Positions 8,478-18,200 of a stretch of DNA of 59,583 nucleotides are shown here, piece by piece. Source of the DNA: Magnetospirillum moscoviense (GTDB lineage: Bacteria; Pseudomonadota; Alphaproteobacteria; Rhodospirillales; Magnetospirillaceae). The position numbers and the translations under genes are program-made. The stretch spans positions 1-59,583 of the forward strand of contig NZ_LWQU01000075.1 of the NCBI RefSeq assembly GCF_001650635.1. The letters are read 5' to 3'. The number at the start of each line of letters is the position of its first letter. Within the stretch, counting starts at the first letter, position 1. Under the pieces are notes generated by a model that searched no databases, was not told the DNA's origin, and was given only the letters and a program-made list of their open reading frames with translations.

Positions 8478-9161
8478 ATGAACAATCTGGGAATCGTCAA
8501 GCGCAATATCGACCGCGCCGATCGGGCGGCAGTCGAGCATTTGTCCCAATTCGGCGTCGCCACCATCCACGAGGCCATGGGCCGGGTCGGCCTGATGAAG
8601 CCTTATATGCGTCCGATCTATCCGGGCGCCCGGCTGTGCGGCACGGCGGTCACGGTTTTGCTGCATCCCGGCGACAATTGGATGATGCATGTGGCAGCCG
8701 AGCAGATTCAGCCCGGCGATGTGGTGGTGGCGGCGATTTCCGCCGAATGCACCGACGGCTTCTTCGGCGATTTGCTGGCCACCTCGTTCCGGGCGCGTGG
8801 CGCGGTGGGTCTGGTGATCGATGCCGGCGTGCGCGACGTGCGCGACCTGACCGAGATGGGTTTTCCGGTCTTTTCCAAATGCATCAGCGCCAAGGGCACC
8901 ATCAAGGCGACCTTGGGCAGCGTCAACATCCCGGTCATCTGCGCCGGGGCATTGGTCAATCCCGGCGACGTGGTGGCGGCCGACGATGACGGCGTGGTGG
9001 TGGTCCCGGCCGCCATCGCTGCACAGGCGGCCGACGCGGCCGCCGCGCGCGAGGCCAACGAAGCCTCGAAGCGCCAGCGCCTGGCCGCCGGCGAACTGGG
9101 GCTGGACATGTATGACATGCGGCCGGCGCTCGCCAAGGCGGGGCTGAAATATATCGATTGA
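8478..9161 (+). CDS. ligK: 4-carboxy-4-hydroxy-2-oxoadipate aldolase (LigK)
   Basis: This 227-residue protein of the RraA-like class II aldolase family cleaves 4-carboxy-4-hydroxy-2-oxoadipate to pyruvate and oxaloacetate, the last step of the 4,5-cleavage route. The active-site segment [14 protein letters not shown] carries the Arg-Asp pair known to bind the 2-oxo acid and the metal. Further conserved parts are [11 protein letters not shown] and DDDGVVVVP. The ATG at 8478, three bases after the ligJ stop, is preferred. A TTG at 8472 is also in frame but would overlap ligJ. It ends three bases from the pobA stop on the other strand. Confidence 0.92.
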   Translation: MNNLGIVKRNIDRADRAAVEHLSQFGVATIHEAMGRVGLMKPYMRPIYPGARLCGTAVTVLLHPGDNWMMHVAAEQIQPGDVVVAAISAECTDGFFGDLLATSFRARGAVGLVIDAGVRDVRDLTEMGFPVFSKCISAKGTIKATLGSVNIPVICAGALVNPGDVVAADDDGVVVVPAAIAAQAADAAAAREANEASKRQRLAAGELGLDMYDMRPALAKAGLKYID

Positions 9162-9164
9162 GCC

Positions 9165-10367
<1,203 letters not shown>

Positions 10368-10380
10368 TTAGGAATGGCGC

Positions 10381-11220
10381 CTAGATGCTTTCCATCGCCA
10401 GCGTGCCGGCGGCGGTGTTCGAGATGGGGATATGGTAGTTGCTGTGAACAATTTTCACCTTGTCGCCCAGGACGCCGCGGCAGGTAACCCAGTTCAGCAG
10501 CTCGACGCCTTGCGTGCCGGTCAGCTCGACGATGTCGGGAATGGAATACTGGCTGACCCAGTCGGGCTCGCTGACCAGCTTGTCCATGAATTCCAGGTCG
10601 AACTTCTTGTTGATGAAGCCGGCCCGTTCGCCGTCCAGCTGATGCGACAGGCCGCCGGTGCCCAGCACCACCACCCGGGCGTCGGAATCCCACGATTCGA
10701 TGGCCTTCCTGATGGCGCGGCCGAAGGCCAGGCACCGCTTGGCCGACGGCAGCGGGAACTGCACGGTGTTCTGGCAGACCGGAACGGTGCGGATAGAGCC
10801 GGCCTGGCGGTTGGGCAGCAACAGGTCGATGGGAATGGTGAAGGCGTGGTCGACCAGCATTTCCTGACAGGTGGTCAGGTCGAACTCGTCCTCGATCAGG
10901 CTGTCGATCATGTGCCATGACAGGTCCTGATCGCCCATGAACGAGCCGGTGGTGGGAATGCCCCAGCCTTCGTCGGCATGGTGGTATTCGGGCGCGGCAC
11001 CGATCGAGAAGGTCGGCATCTTGTCGAGGAAGAAGTTCAGGCCATGGTCGTTATAGACCACCACCGCGACATCCGGCTTGACCTGGTCCAGCCAGGCATG
11101 GATCGGCGGGAAGCCGTCGAAGAAGGGCTTCCAATAGGGGTCCTGCTGAAGATTCTTGGCGATGGCGCGTCCGATATAGGGGACGTGGGTGGTGCAGATG
11201 CCGCCGACGATCTTGGCCAT
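10381..11220 (-). CDS. ligB: Protocatechuate 4,5-dioxygenase beta subunit (LigB)
   Basis: This is the 279-residue catalytic subunit of the two-component extradiol dioxygenase that opens protocatechuate between C4 and C5 to give 4-carboxy-2-hydroxymuconate semialdehyde. Iron-ligand histidines are visible at residue 12 (TTHVPYIG) and 59 (YNDHGLNFF). The catalytic histidine lies in TGGLSHQLDGERAGF, and the ligand glutamate in TQGVELLNW. The ATG at 11220 immediately follows the ligA stop (one base between), so the two subunits are translationally coupled. The longer upstream frame lies inside ligA and was not used. It ends in a short tail without the C-terminal extension of the Sphingobium enzyme. 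Confidence 0.95.
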   Translation of the reverse strand: MAKIVGGICTTHVPYIGRAIAKNLQQDPYWKPFFDGFPPIHAWLDQVKPDVAVVVYNDHGLNFFLDKMPTFSIGAAPEYHHADEGWGIPTTGSFMGDQDLSWHMIDSLIEDEFDLTTCQEMLVDHAFTIPIDLLLPNRQAGSIRTVPVCQNTVQFPLPSAKRCLAFGRAIRKAIESWDSDARVVVLGTGGLSHQLDGERAGFINKKFDLEFMDKLVSEPDWVSQYSIPDIVELTGTQGVELLNWVTCRGVLGDKVKIVHSNYHIPISNTAAGTLAMESI

Positions 11221-11221
11221 G

Positions 11222-11575
11222 TCAGTTTCTCCCCGCTTCGACCAGCTTGGCCATGAATTCTTCCTTGGTGACACCGGTCTGCTGGGCGCCGACATCTTGC
11301 ATGTCCAGCTTGTAGATGCCGCCCAGCTTGGCGATGAAATAGGCGTTGCCGCCGGCCGCCAGCATGTCCAGCACCTGCAGCGACAAGACGGCCTTCTTCT
11401 GCTCGTCGTTCAGGGCGAACTTGTCGCAATAGGCGGCGGGGTCGGCCAGGAATTCCTGGCGGTTTTCCTCGGAATTGAACGAATAGCACATCTTGTTCAG
11501 GGCATAGCCCTTGCGGGCCATGTCGCCGTCGAAGATGGTCGTGCCGGGGATGACACGTTTGGTCTTGCTAGCCAC
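11222..11575 (-). CDS. ligA: Protocatechuate 4,5-dioxygenase alpha subunit (LigA)
   Basis: This 117-residue all-helical subunit caps the LigB active site. The family core is seen in YALNKMCYSFNSEENRQEFL at about residues 24-43, LQVLDMLAAGGNAYFIAKLG and a C-terminal MQDVGAQQTG. The last of these matches the conserved tail of LigA proteins that reaches over the substrate pocket. The start lies inside the end of the aldo/keto reductase gene (8-base overlap), so expression depends on the upstream operon. LigA and LigB act together as an alpha2beta2 enzyme in the cytoplasm. Confidence 0.95.
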   Translation of the reverse strand: MASKTKRVIPGTTIFDGDMARKGYALNKMCYSFNSEENRQEFLADPAAYCDKFALNDEQKKAVLSLQVLDMLAAGGNAYFIAKLGGIYKLDMQDVGAQQTGVTKEEFMAKLVEAGRN

Positions 11576-12584
11576 GGTGGTTTCCTCCTGTGTGGAATTC
11601 TTCCGTGTCGATTTCGCTCTGGGTGGCGGGGTTGTATCTGGCCCCTGACACGGTGGATGGGTTGATCAATCGGTCGAGCCGGGCGATGACGTCCGGCCCC
11701 AAGGTCACGCTGTCGGCCCCCAGATTTTCTTCCAGGTGGCCGGTTGATTTGGTGCCGAACAGGGCGACGATGTGGTCTGCCTTGGCCAGCACCCAGGTCA
11801 GCGCCAATTGGGCCGGCGTGCAGCCGATTTCCTTGGCGATGGCGAAGAAGCCCGGCAGCAGGCCCAAATTCTGGCGGTAATGGGCCACGTCGAAGCGGGG
11901 CATCTGGCGGCGGATATCCTTGTCTTCCAGCTGGCTGGCCGGATCGGTCAGGGTGCCGGTCAGGAAGCCGCGCGCCAGCGGGCTGAAGGCGACCAGGGCC
12001 GCGCCCAGTTCGCGACAGGTCTCCAGCACGGCGATTTCCGGGTTCCTGGTCCACAGCGAATATTCGCTTTGCACCGCCGCCACCGGATGGACGCTATGGG
12101 CGCGGCGGATGGTGGCGGCCGACACTTCCGACAGGCCGATGGTCCTGATCTTGCCGGCCTTCACCAAATCGGCCAGGGCGCCGGTGCTGTCCTCGATCGG
12201 GACCTGCTTGTCCAGCCGATGCAGGTAATAAAGGTCGATCACCTCGGTGCCCAGGCGGGCCAGGGCCTCGTCGGCCGTGCGCTTGATGGTCTCGGGCCGG
12301 CCGTCGATCACCCGCTTGCCGTCCACCCCGGTCATGCCGCACTTGCTGGCCAGCACGATGCGGTCGCGGTAGGGCTTCAAGATCGGGCCGATCAGCGATT
12401 CGTTGGCCCCGAAGCCATACAGCGCCGCGGTGTCGAAGAAATCGACGCCCCGGTCCAGGGCGGTCAGCAGCACCCGTTCGGCGGTCGCCCGGTCGGGCGG
12501 CGTGCCATAGGCGTGGCTGAGATTCATGCAGCCCAGCGACAGGCCGGCGACGTCGAAGGGGCCGACGGTGCGACGGATGCGCAT
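11568..12584 (-). CDS. Aldo/keto reductase embedded in the lig operon
   Basis: This 338-residue TIM-barrel oxidoreductase has the AKR catalytic tetrad in the expected places: Asp51 and Tyr56 (FFDTAALYG), Lys81 (VLASKCG) and His122 (LYYLHRLD). A C-terminal VALFGTKSTGHLEENLGA segment resembles the NADPH phosphate-binding loop. It lies three bases after ligC and overlaps the ligA start by eight bases, so it is fully part of the operon. The known protocatechuate 4,5 pathway has no step needing an AKR. It might detoxify ring-derived aldehydes, reduce the semialdehyde as a side route, or prepare a related substrate. No specific reaction can be assigned from sequence. Confidence 0.88.
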   Translation of the reverse strand: MRIRRTVGPFDVAGLSLGCMNLSHAYGTPPDRATAERVLLTALDRGVDFFDTAALYGFGANESLIGPILKPYRDRIVLASKCGMTGVDGKRVIDGRPETIKRTADEALARLGTEVIDLYYLHRLDKQVPIEDSTGALADLVKAGKIRTIGLSEVSAATIRRAHSVHPVAAVQSEYSLWTRNPEIAVLETCRELGAALVAFSPLARGFLTGTLTDPASQLEDKDIRRQMPRFDVAHYRQNLGLLPGFFAIAKEIGCTPAQLALTWVLAKADHIVALFGTKSTGHLEENLGADSVTLGPDVIARLDRLINPSTVSGARYNPATQSEIDTEEFHTGGNHRG

Positions 12585-12587
12585 GGC

Positions 12588-13547
12588 CTAGCGCCCGTTC
12601 AGTTGCTGTTCCAGGGCGTGCAGCGTCTGGTAGCAGGGCAGCACCTTGGCGACCGAGGCGTTGGGTTCGCGGCCCTCGCGGATGGCGGCGACGAATTCGC
12701 GGTCCTGCAACTCGATACCGTTCATCGACACGTCGACCTTCGAGACGTCGATGGCCTGTTCCTTGCCGTCCACCAGATCGTCGTAGCGGGCGATATAGGT
12801 GCCGCTGTCGCCGATATAGCGGAAGAAGGTGCCCAGCGGGCCGTCATTGTTGAACGACAAGGACAGGGTGCAGATGGCCCCGGTGCTGGATTTCAACTGG
12901 ATCGACATATCCATGGCGATGCCCAGGGTCGGATGGATCGGGCCTTGGATGGCGTTGGCGGCGACGATGGCGCCGCCGGCCTGATAGGCGAACAGATCGA
13001 CGGTGTGGGCGGCGTGGTGCCACAGCAGATGGTCGGTCCAGCAACGCGGCTGGCCCAGGGCGTTGATGTTGGACCGGCGGAAGAAATAGGTCTGCACATC
13101 CATCTGCTGGATGGTGAACTGGCCGGCCTTGATCTTGTTGTGGACCCATTGGTGGCTGGGATTGAAGCGCCTGGTATGGCCGCACATGGCGACCAGGCCG
13201 CTCTGCTGTTGCAGGGCGACCACCGCTTCGGCATCGGCCAGGGAATCCGCCAGCGGAATCTCGATCATCACATGCTTGCCGGCTTTCAGGCAGGCCATGC
13301 CCTGCGCGGCGTGCAACGGCGTCGGCGTGGTCAGGATCACCGCATCGACATCGGGCTGTGCCAGGCAATCGGCCAGATCATGGGCGACATGGCCGATGCC
13401 GTACTTGGCCGCCACCTCTTCCGGCTTGTCCTCGGGCCGGCTGGCCAGCGACACCACGCGAACGCCGTCGATGGCCTTCAAGGCGTCGAGATGCTTGATG
13501 CCGAAGGCGCCAGCCCCGACCAGGGCGATGTTGACGGGCTTGCTCAT
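12588..13547 (-). CDS. ligC: 4-carboxy-2-hydroxymuconate-6-semialdehyde dehydrogenase (LigC)
   Basis: This 319-residue member of the Gfo/Idh/MocA family oxidises the hemiacetal form of the LigAB product to 2-pyrone-4,6-dicarboxylate with NAD(P)+. The Rossmann motif ALVGAGAFGIKH is at residues 8-19. The family EKP-like motif appears as MIEIPLADS, and CGHTRRFNPSHQWV and WTDHLLWHHAAHTVDLF match the LigC-type active-site region. The start at 13547 is preferred to the GTG-like extension because the methionine stands five residues before the Rossmann strand. It lies five bases after ligI and three before the AKR gene. Length and pattern fit LigC/PmdC closely. Confidence 0.93.
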   Translation of the reverse strand: MSKPVNIALVGAGAFGIKHLDALKAIDGVRVVSLASRPEDKPEEVAAKYGIGHVAHDLADCLAQPDVDAVILTTPTPLHAAQGMACLKAGKHVMIEIPLADSLADAEAVVALQQQSGLVAMCGHTRRFNPSHQWVHNKIKAGQFTIQQMDVQTYFFRRSNINALGQPRCWTDHLLWHHAAHTVDLFAYQAGGAIVAANAIQGPIHPTLGIAMDMSIQLKSSTGAICTLSLSFNNDGPLGTFFRYIGDSGTYIARYDDLVDGKEQAIDVSKVDVSMNGIELQDREFVAAIREGREPNASVAKVLPCYQTLHALEQQLNGR

Positions 13548-13552
13548 CGGGG

Positions 13553-14473
13553 TCAGATCCTTTCTTCGGGCCAATAAAGCCGCATGGGGTTGTCGACCAG
13601 CAGCTTCTTCTGCAATTCGGCCGAGGGCGCGATGTGGGGGATGAAATCGACCAGAAGCCCGTCATCGGGCATGTGGTCCTTCAGGTTGGGATGCGGCCAG
13701 TCGGTGCCCCACAGAACGCGATCCGGGAAGGTCTCGACGATGCGCCGCGCGAAGGGCACCACGTCGCGATAGGCGGCCTGCTGGCCGTCCAGGGCCGGGG
13801 GGCCGGACAGCGACAGGCGCTCGGGGCAGCTGACCTTGCTCCAGACATTGGCATGCTCGCGCATGAATTTGACGAACAGCTCGAATTCGGGGCCGTCCAC
13901 CGGCTTGGCGACGTCGGGCCGGCCCATATGATCGACCACCAATTCGGTCGGCAGGGCGGTGAAGAAATCCCACAGATCGGGTAGGTCGACCGCCTCGAAA
14001 TAGATCACCACGTGCCAGCCCAGGGGCGCGATGCGGGCGGCGATCTCCATCAACTCGTCCTTGGGGGTGAAATCCACCAGACGGCGGACGAAATTGAAGC
14101 GCACGCCGCGCACGCCGGCCTCGTGCATCGCCTTCAGGTCCTGGTCGGTGACGGTGCGCCGTACGGTGGCGATGCCGCGCGCCTTGCCGCCCGAATGGGC
14201 CAGCGCATCGACCATGGCGGAATTGTCGGCGCCGTGACAGGTGGCCTGGACCACGATGTTTCGGGCAAAGCCCAGATGGTCGCGAAGGGCGAACAATTGG
14301 TCCTTCGAGGCGTCGCACGGGGTGTATTTGCGTTCGGGCGCGAAGGGGAAGCGCTCGCCCGGCCCGAAGACGTGGCAATGGGCATCGACCGCGCCGGCCG
14401 GCAGGCGGAACTTGGGGGAAGAGGGGCCGTGATACCAATCCAGCCAGCCCGGGGTCTTTTCGAAATGGCTCAC
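13553..14473 (-). CDS. ligI: 2-pyrone-4,6-dicarboxylate hydrolase (LigI)
   Basis: This 306-residue amidohydrolase-superfamily lactonase opens 2-pyrone-4,6-dicarboxylate to oxalomesaconate. The active-site motifs are VDAHCHVFGP near residue 29 and LWGTDWPHPN near 265, with GVRGVRFNFVRR and VVIYFEAVDL between. The start is taken as the GTG at 14473, which overlaps the stop of the upstream gene by four bases (GTGA). The long open frame further upstream lies inside the neighbouring gene. Members of this family work without a tightly bound metal. The gene sits between the DUF1932 dehydrogenase and ligC. Confidence 0.93.
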   Translation of the reverse strand: MSHFEKTPGWLDWYHGPSSPKFRLPAGAVDAHCHVFGPGERFPFAPERKYTPCDASKDQLFALRDHLGFARNIVVQATCHGADNSAMVDALAHSGGKARGIATVRRTVTDQDLKAMHEAGVRGVRFNFVRRLVDFTPKDELMEIAARIAPLGWHVVIYFEAVDLPDLWDFFTALPTELVVDHMGRPDVAKPVDGPEFELFVKFMREHANVWSKVSCPERLSLSGPPALDGQQAAYRDVVPFARRIVETFPDRVLWGTDWPHPNLKDHMPDDGLLVDFIPHIAPSAELQKKLLVDNPMRLYWPEERI

Positions 14474-15390
14474 TGGGCTTGATCCTTCAGTATGGCGATG
14501 ATGCGATCGGCCTCGGTGCGCCAATCGGCGGATTTGGCGAAGCCGGGCGTGCCGCGTTGCCCGAACAGTCCCCGGTCGGCCAGATCGGCCATCTGCGCCT
14601 GACGCTCGGCGGTGCCGGCGGCCGATAAGGGGGCCAGGCCCATCTCGCGAACGGTGCGGGCGGATTCGCGCATTTCCTCGGCGCGGCGGCGGCCGTGCTG
14701 GATCACCCGTTGGAAGAAATAGCTGCCCAGCTTCTCCCATTCCATGCCGGGGAAGGTCTCGACCAACGAGGCGATCACCTGATCCTCGACGCCATAGGCC
14801 CGGGCGGCGGTGAAGCTTTCGATCACCATGGCCTCCAGGCCCTTGATCATCACCGAGCGGCACATCTTGGTCGCCGAGGCCACCCCCAGTTGGTCCGACG
14901 CCACCTTGGCGGCGAAGCCCAGGGCGTTGAGGCGGGGTTCCAGCGCGGCGGCGTCTGGGCCGCCCAGCAGCAGCGGCACCTGGATGCGGGGCGGCGGCAC
15001 CGAGGTCATCACCGCGCCCTCGACGAAGCGGCCGCCAGCCCCGTTGACCAGTTCGGCCGTCTCGATCTTGGCCTTGGGCGAGGCCGAATTGAAATCCAGG
15101 AACCAGGTGCTGTCTCCGATGCCGGGCACTGCCGACCGGGCCGCCGACACCGATTGCGACGCGGTCACCGCCGAGATGATCAGATCCGACCGGGCGGCCA
15201 GGGCCGCGTGGTCCGGCATCAGTTCCACCCCGAAGCGGGCCCCATGTTCGGCCAGTTCCGCCGCGGCTGGGCCAGCCTGCTTGATGTCGTGGGCGAAGAC
15301 GGCGATCTTTCGCGCCCGCAGATCCTCGGCCAGGATGCGGCCGACCTCGCCATAACCGATCAGGCCGATGGTGCGGATGTCCTTGTCCAT
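14470..15390 (-). CDS. Beta-hydroxyacid-dehydrogenase-like protein with DUF1932 domain
   Basis: This 306-residue protein has an N-terminal NAD(P)-binding Rossmann domain (IGLIGYGEVGRILA at residues 8-21, then LIISAVTASQS) of the 6-phosphogluconate/3-hydroxyisobutyrate dehydrogenase type. Its C-terminal helical DUF1932 domain starts near residue 190 and contains a conserved lysine in ATKMCRSVMIKGLEA. It is the second gene of the operon, one base overlapping the ligU stop and four overlapping ligI, so it is tightly coupled to both. Homologues turn up in aromatic operons, but I know of no proven reaction. It could reduce or oxidise a branched hydroxyacid intermediate. A GTG at 15393 is an alternative start. 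Confidence 0.82.
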   Translation of the reverse strand: MDKDIRTIGLIGYGEVGRILAEDLRARKIAVFAHDIKQAGPAAAELAEHGARFGVELMPDHAALAARSDLIISAVTASQSVSAARSAVPGIGDSTWFLDFNSASPKAKIETAELVNGAGGRFVEGAVMTSVPPPRIQVPLLLGGPDAAALEPRLNALGFAAKVASDQLGVASATKMCRSVMIKGLEAMVIESFTAARAYGVEDQVIASLVETFPGMEWEKLGSYFFQRVIQHGRRRAEEMRESARTVREMGLAPLSAAGTAERQAQMADLADRGLFGQRGTPGFAKSADWRTEADRIIAILKDQAQ

Positions 15391-16478
15391 CACCTTCTCC
15401 CGTCCCAGATCGCGGTGGGCACCATCACCTCGCCCTTCATCAACAGGCGCGCGGTCCGCAAAAGTGCTGCGCGCCGCACCTTTTGCCGATCGACCGGATC
15501 CAGTTCCAGCTCGACACTGAATTCGCCGGTCGGATGCTCGACGGCGACGGTCTTGACCGTGCCCGCCGGCACCACGGCGATGCCGTCGGCGACGCTGCCG
15601 TCCAGCACGCAGGCCGTCGCCACCGTGACGGCGGCCAGCACGCCGATGGCGTCATGGCAGACATGGGGAATGAAACAGCGGGTTGCCACCGCGCCGCCGG
15701 CCGTCGGCGGGGCGATCAGGCACATTTTCGGGTAATTCTTCGGCCCGACATCGCCCAATCCCATCAACAGACCGGCTTTCAGGCGAAGCGCCTCGATCCG
15801 GGTCTTCAATTCGGTGTCGGCATTCATCGTCTCGACGCTTTCGGCACCGGTGCGGCCCATGTCGGCGGCCTTGAACAGCACCATCGGCATGCCGTTATCG
15901 ATGCAGGTGACGTCCAGTCCGTCGATGCTGTCCCTGACCCGGCCGGTTGGCAGCAGGCCGGAACAGACCGAGCCGGCGGTATCGAGGAAATTGATGGCGA
16001 TGGGGGCGGCGGTGCAGGGCACGCCGTCGATGCAGGCGTCACCGTCATAGGCGACGCGGCCGTTCGGGGTGCGCACGGTGATGTCGCACTGCATGTCGGT
16101 GTTGAGCGTCAGGACGCGCAAAGTGGAGGTCTCGCCCTGTGGCGCGACGATGCCGCGCTCTAACGCAAAGGGCACGACGGCGGCCAGCATGTTGCCGCAA
16201 TTGGGGGTGGTATCGACACTATCCTTGTCGGGCTGCAGCTGGGCGAACAGGAAATCCAGATCGACCCCAGGGCGGGTGCTGGGCCGGACGATGCCGACCT
16301 TGCTGGTCAGCGGATGGCCGCCGCCCAATCCGTCGATCTGGCGAGCGTGCGGGCTGCCCATCACCGCCAGCAGCACCTTGTCGCGCAAGGCCACATCCGC
16401 CGGCAGGTCGCTTTCCAGGAAGAAAGGCCCGCGCGAGGTGCCGCCGCGCATGAAGTGACAAGGGATCGGGGTCTGCAT
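15390..16478 (-). CDS. ligU: 4-oxalomesaconate tautomerase/isomerase (LigU/GalD, PrpF family)
   Basis: This 362-residue protein of the PrpF/diaminopimelate-epimerase-like fold isomerises oxalomesaconate to the form that LigJ hydrates. The N-terminal signature IPCHFMRGGTSRGPFF (residues 5-20), the loop GLGGGHPLTSKVGIV and the cysteine-bearing TTPNCGNMLAAV segment are typical of the family. GMPMVLFKAADMG fits the LigU/GalD branch. It is the first gene of the eight-gene leftward operon ending with pobA. The start is supported by a GGGAGAGAT ribosome site on the minus strand and by the family N-terminus. Both the gallate and protocatechuate branches need this step. Confidence 0.92.
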   Translation of the reverse strand: MQTPIPCHFMRGGTSRGPFFLESDLPADVALRDKVLLAVMGSPHARQIDGLGGGHPLTSKVGIVRPSTRPGVDLDFLFAQLQPDKDSVDTTPNCGNMLAAVVPFALERGIVAPQGETSTLRVLTLNTDMQCDITVRTPNGRVAYDGDACIDGVPCTAAPIAINFLDTAGSVCSGLLPTGRVRDSIDGLDVTCIDNGMPMVLFKAADMGRTGAESVETMNADTELKTRIEALRLKAGLLMGLGDVGPKNYPKMCLIAPPTAGGAVATRCFIPHVCHDAIGVLAAVTVATACVLDGSVADGIAVVPAGTVKTVAVEHPTGEFSVELELDPVDRQKVRRAALLRTARLLMKGEVMVPTAIWDGRR

Positions 16479-16585
16479 TCAATCTCTCCCAGTCGTCGTC
16501 GGAATCATGGTGACAAAAACCGTCACCCGGACCAAGGCCCGGGCGTCACTTTTAGCTATAGCAAATTGTTATGGCTGGGGCGTTT
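16479..16585. promoter_or_regulatory. Control region of the ligU-pobA operon
   Basis: This short region between the LysR stop and the ligU start holds two candidate operators. ATAGCAAATTGTTAT at 16558-16572 fits the LysR T-N11-A box with dyad ends ATA and TAT. GGTGAC at 16509-16514 and GTCACC at 16522-16527 form a perfect inverted repeat with seven bases between, followed by another GTCAC near 16545-16549. The regulator is presumably the LysR protein encoded immediately upstream, or the double-HTH LysR at 1.7-3.0 kb, or both. Confidence 0.55.
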
Positions 16586-17473
16586 TCAGCCCATTTCGGT
16601 GCGGACCAAATCGCGCAGCAGCGCCATGGCCCGCCGGCCCAGCGGAGTGATCGGCTTGTGCGCGGAAACCGCCAGGAACAAGGTGCTGGTCACCGCCGGC
16701 TCGACTAGCCGGCGCAGGCTGAAGCTGCCCGAGCGGCGCCACGCCACCAGCGCGGTCTGGGTCAGGACGGCGCTGCCGTAACCGGCGGCCACCAGATCCA
16801 GAATCGACGGGATCGACGACACTTCCATCACCACTTTCAGGCGCACCCCGGCCAGGGCGGCCTGGGTTTCCAGCAGGCGGCGCATAGCGTGCGAGCGTTC
16901 GGGCAGGATCAGCGGGACCGTCCCCAATTCCGACCACAGCAGGGTCGGCGGATAGTCGCCGGCCGGCACCACCAGGCCCAAGGGCTCGTCCATCAGGGGC
17001 GTCACCTCGATGGCCGGGCTGGGCTCGGGATTGTGAACCAGGCCGACATCGACGCGGCCGCCGGCGATCCATTCGGTGACATGGGTCGATAGCCCCTCGA
17101 CGATGGCCGGCCGCGCCTTGGGCAGGGTGCGGCGAAAGGCCTCGACCAGCGGCAGGGTCAGGCGCCGCCCGACGCTGGGCGGCAGGCCGATGACGATGCG
17201 CCCGGCCGGCTCGTCCCTGGCCGATTCCAGGTCCTCGGCGGCGCGCTCGACCGATTGCAGGATGCCGACCGAATGTTCGAACAATCGCCGCCCGGCCTCG
17301 GTCAGGGCGACGCCGCGGCCGTTGCGGGTCAACAGCGCCACCCGCAGGTCGGTTTCCAGCAGGCGGACCTGGCGGGACAGTGCCGGCTGGGCGATATCCA
17401 GCACCATGGCGGCCTTGGAGAAGCTGCCCAGCTCGGCGACGCGGACGAAATATTCGAGCTGGCGCAGGTTCAT
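16586..17473 (-). CDS. LysR-type transcriptional regulator of the ligU operon (predicted)
   Basis: This 295-residue, standard-length LysR protein has a winged HTH at residues 1-60 (LRQLEYFVRVAELGSFSKAA, then QPALSRQVRLLETDL) and an effector domain from about residue 90 (GRIVIGLPPSV). It resembles the Nac/CynR-like branch more than PcaQ/CatR types, but I cannot name an orthologue. It lies 107 bases upstream of ligU on the same strand rather than divergent, so read-through into the operon is possible. A LysR-type T-N11-A box lies in the gap. The inducer is likely a pathway intermediate, by analogy to LigR, and this is inference. Confidence 0.9.
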   Translation of the reverse strand: MNLRQLEYFVRVAELGSFSKAAMVLDIAQPALSRQVRLLETDLRVALLTRNGRGVALTEAGRRLFEHSVGILQSVERAAEDLESARDEPAGRIVIGLPPSVGRRLTLPLVEAFRRTLPKARPAIVEGLSTHVTEWIAGGRVDVGLVHNPEPSPAIEVTPLMDEPLGLVVPAGDYPPTLLWSELGTVPLILPERSHAMRRLLETQAALAGVRLKVVMEVSSIPSILDLVAAGYGSAVLTQTALVAWRRSGSFSLRRLVEPAVTSTLFLAVSAHKPITPLGRRAMALLRDLVRTEMG

Positions 17474-17482
17474 GCCCGGCGC

Positions 17483-18184
17483 TCAGGCGATCTGGCTGCA
17501 GGCCAGCATCGCCTCGCGTTCGGCGAACCACAGATCGGCATAGCCGCAGGTCCGGTACTCGGTGAAATAGGGACCGCCGATGGTGTAGTGCAGCAGCGAG
17601 ATCTGATCGGCCGGCACTTCCGGGTCGTAATCGACCAGATGGCCCCAGCGATGGGGAAGCTCGCCGATCAGACCGTCATCCTCCAGCCACTTGAACTGGT
17701 GCAGTTCCAAGCCGCTGGCCGTGTTGACGTAATCGGGCGTCAGTCGGGTGCAGCGGGCATTGTTGAACAGCATGACGCTGGACCAGTTCTTCTTCTCGTA
17801 CTTGGTCTGCACCGCGCCCAGGAACTTGACGTCCTCGACCGGATGATGCTGGTGCTTGATCACCTGCACGGCGAAGCGATCGTCGGCCAGGGCGAACAGC
17901 TTGGCGATGTCGTCCAGCACCAGCATGTCGCAATCGATGAACAGCGACCAGCCGTGATAGCCCGACAGAGCGGGGGTCAGGAAGCGCGAGAAGGAAAACT
18001 CGGTCGATTGCAGCGGATTGCGCGCCCGGGTCATCAGCCCGCCCAACTGCTTCAACGCCACTGGGGTAATGGATACCGGCCGGCTGGCCCGGGTCAGGAT
18101 CGAATGGGCCAGGACGTTGAAGGCTACCGTTTCGGCCGGGTCGAAGCCGATGAAGACCCGAAGCGGTAGAATCGTCTGATCCAT
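17483..18184 (-). CDS. GT8-like glycosyltransferase (GT-A fold)
   Basis: This 233-residue cytoplasmic protein begins with a nucleotide-sugar transferase strand (LRVFIGFDPAETVAFNVLAHSI). It carries the metal-binding Asp-x-Asp motif in SLFIDCDMLVLDD near residues 81-93, with VMLFNNARC after it, a pattern of family-8-like glycosyltransferases. The acceptor and sugar donor cannot be read from the sequence. Surface polysaccharide work is the usual guess. It stands nine bases from the LysR gene on the same strand and 16 bases from the SPOR gene upstream, so it may be co-transcribed with the latter. The ends show no truncation. Confidence 0.75.
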   Translation of the reverse strand: MDQTILPLRVFIGFDPAETVAFNVLAHSILTRASRPVSITPVALKQLGGLMTRARNPLQSTEFSFSRFLTPALSGYHGWSLFIDCDMLVLDDIAKLFALADDRFAVQVIKHQHHPVEDVKFLGAVQTKYEKKNWSSVMLFNNARCTRLTPDYVNTASGLELHQFKWLEDDGLIGELPHRWGHLVDYDPEVPADQISLLHYTIGGPYFTEYRTCGYADLWFAEREAMLACSQIA

Positions 18185-18200
18185 GGCGGCATCTTCCTGG

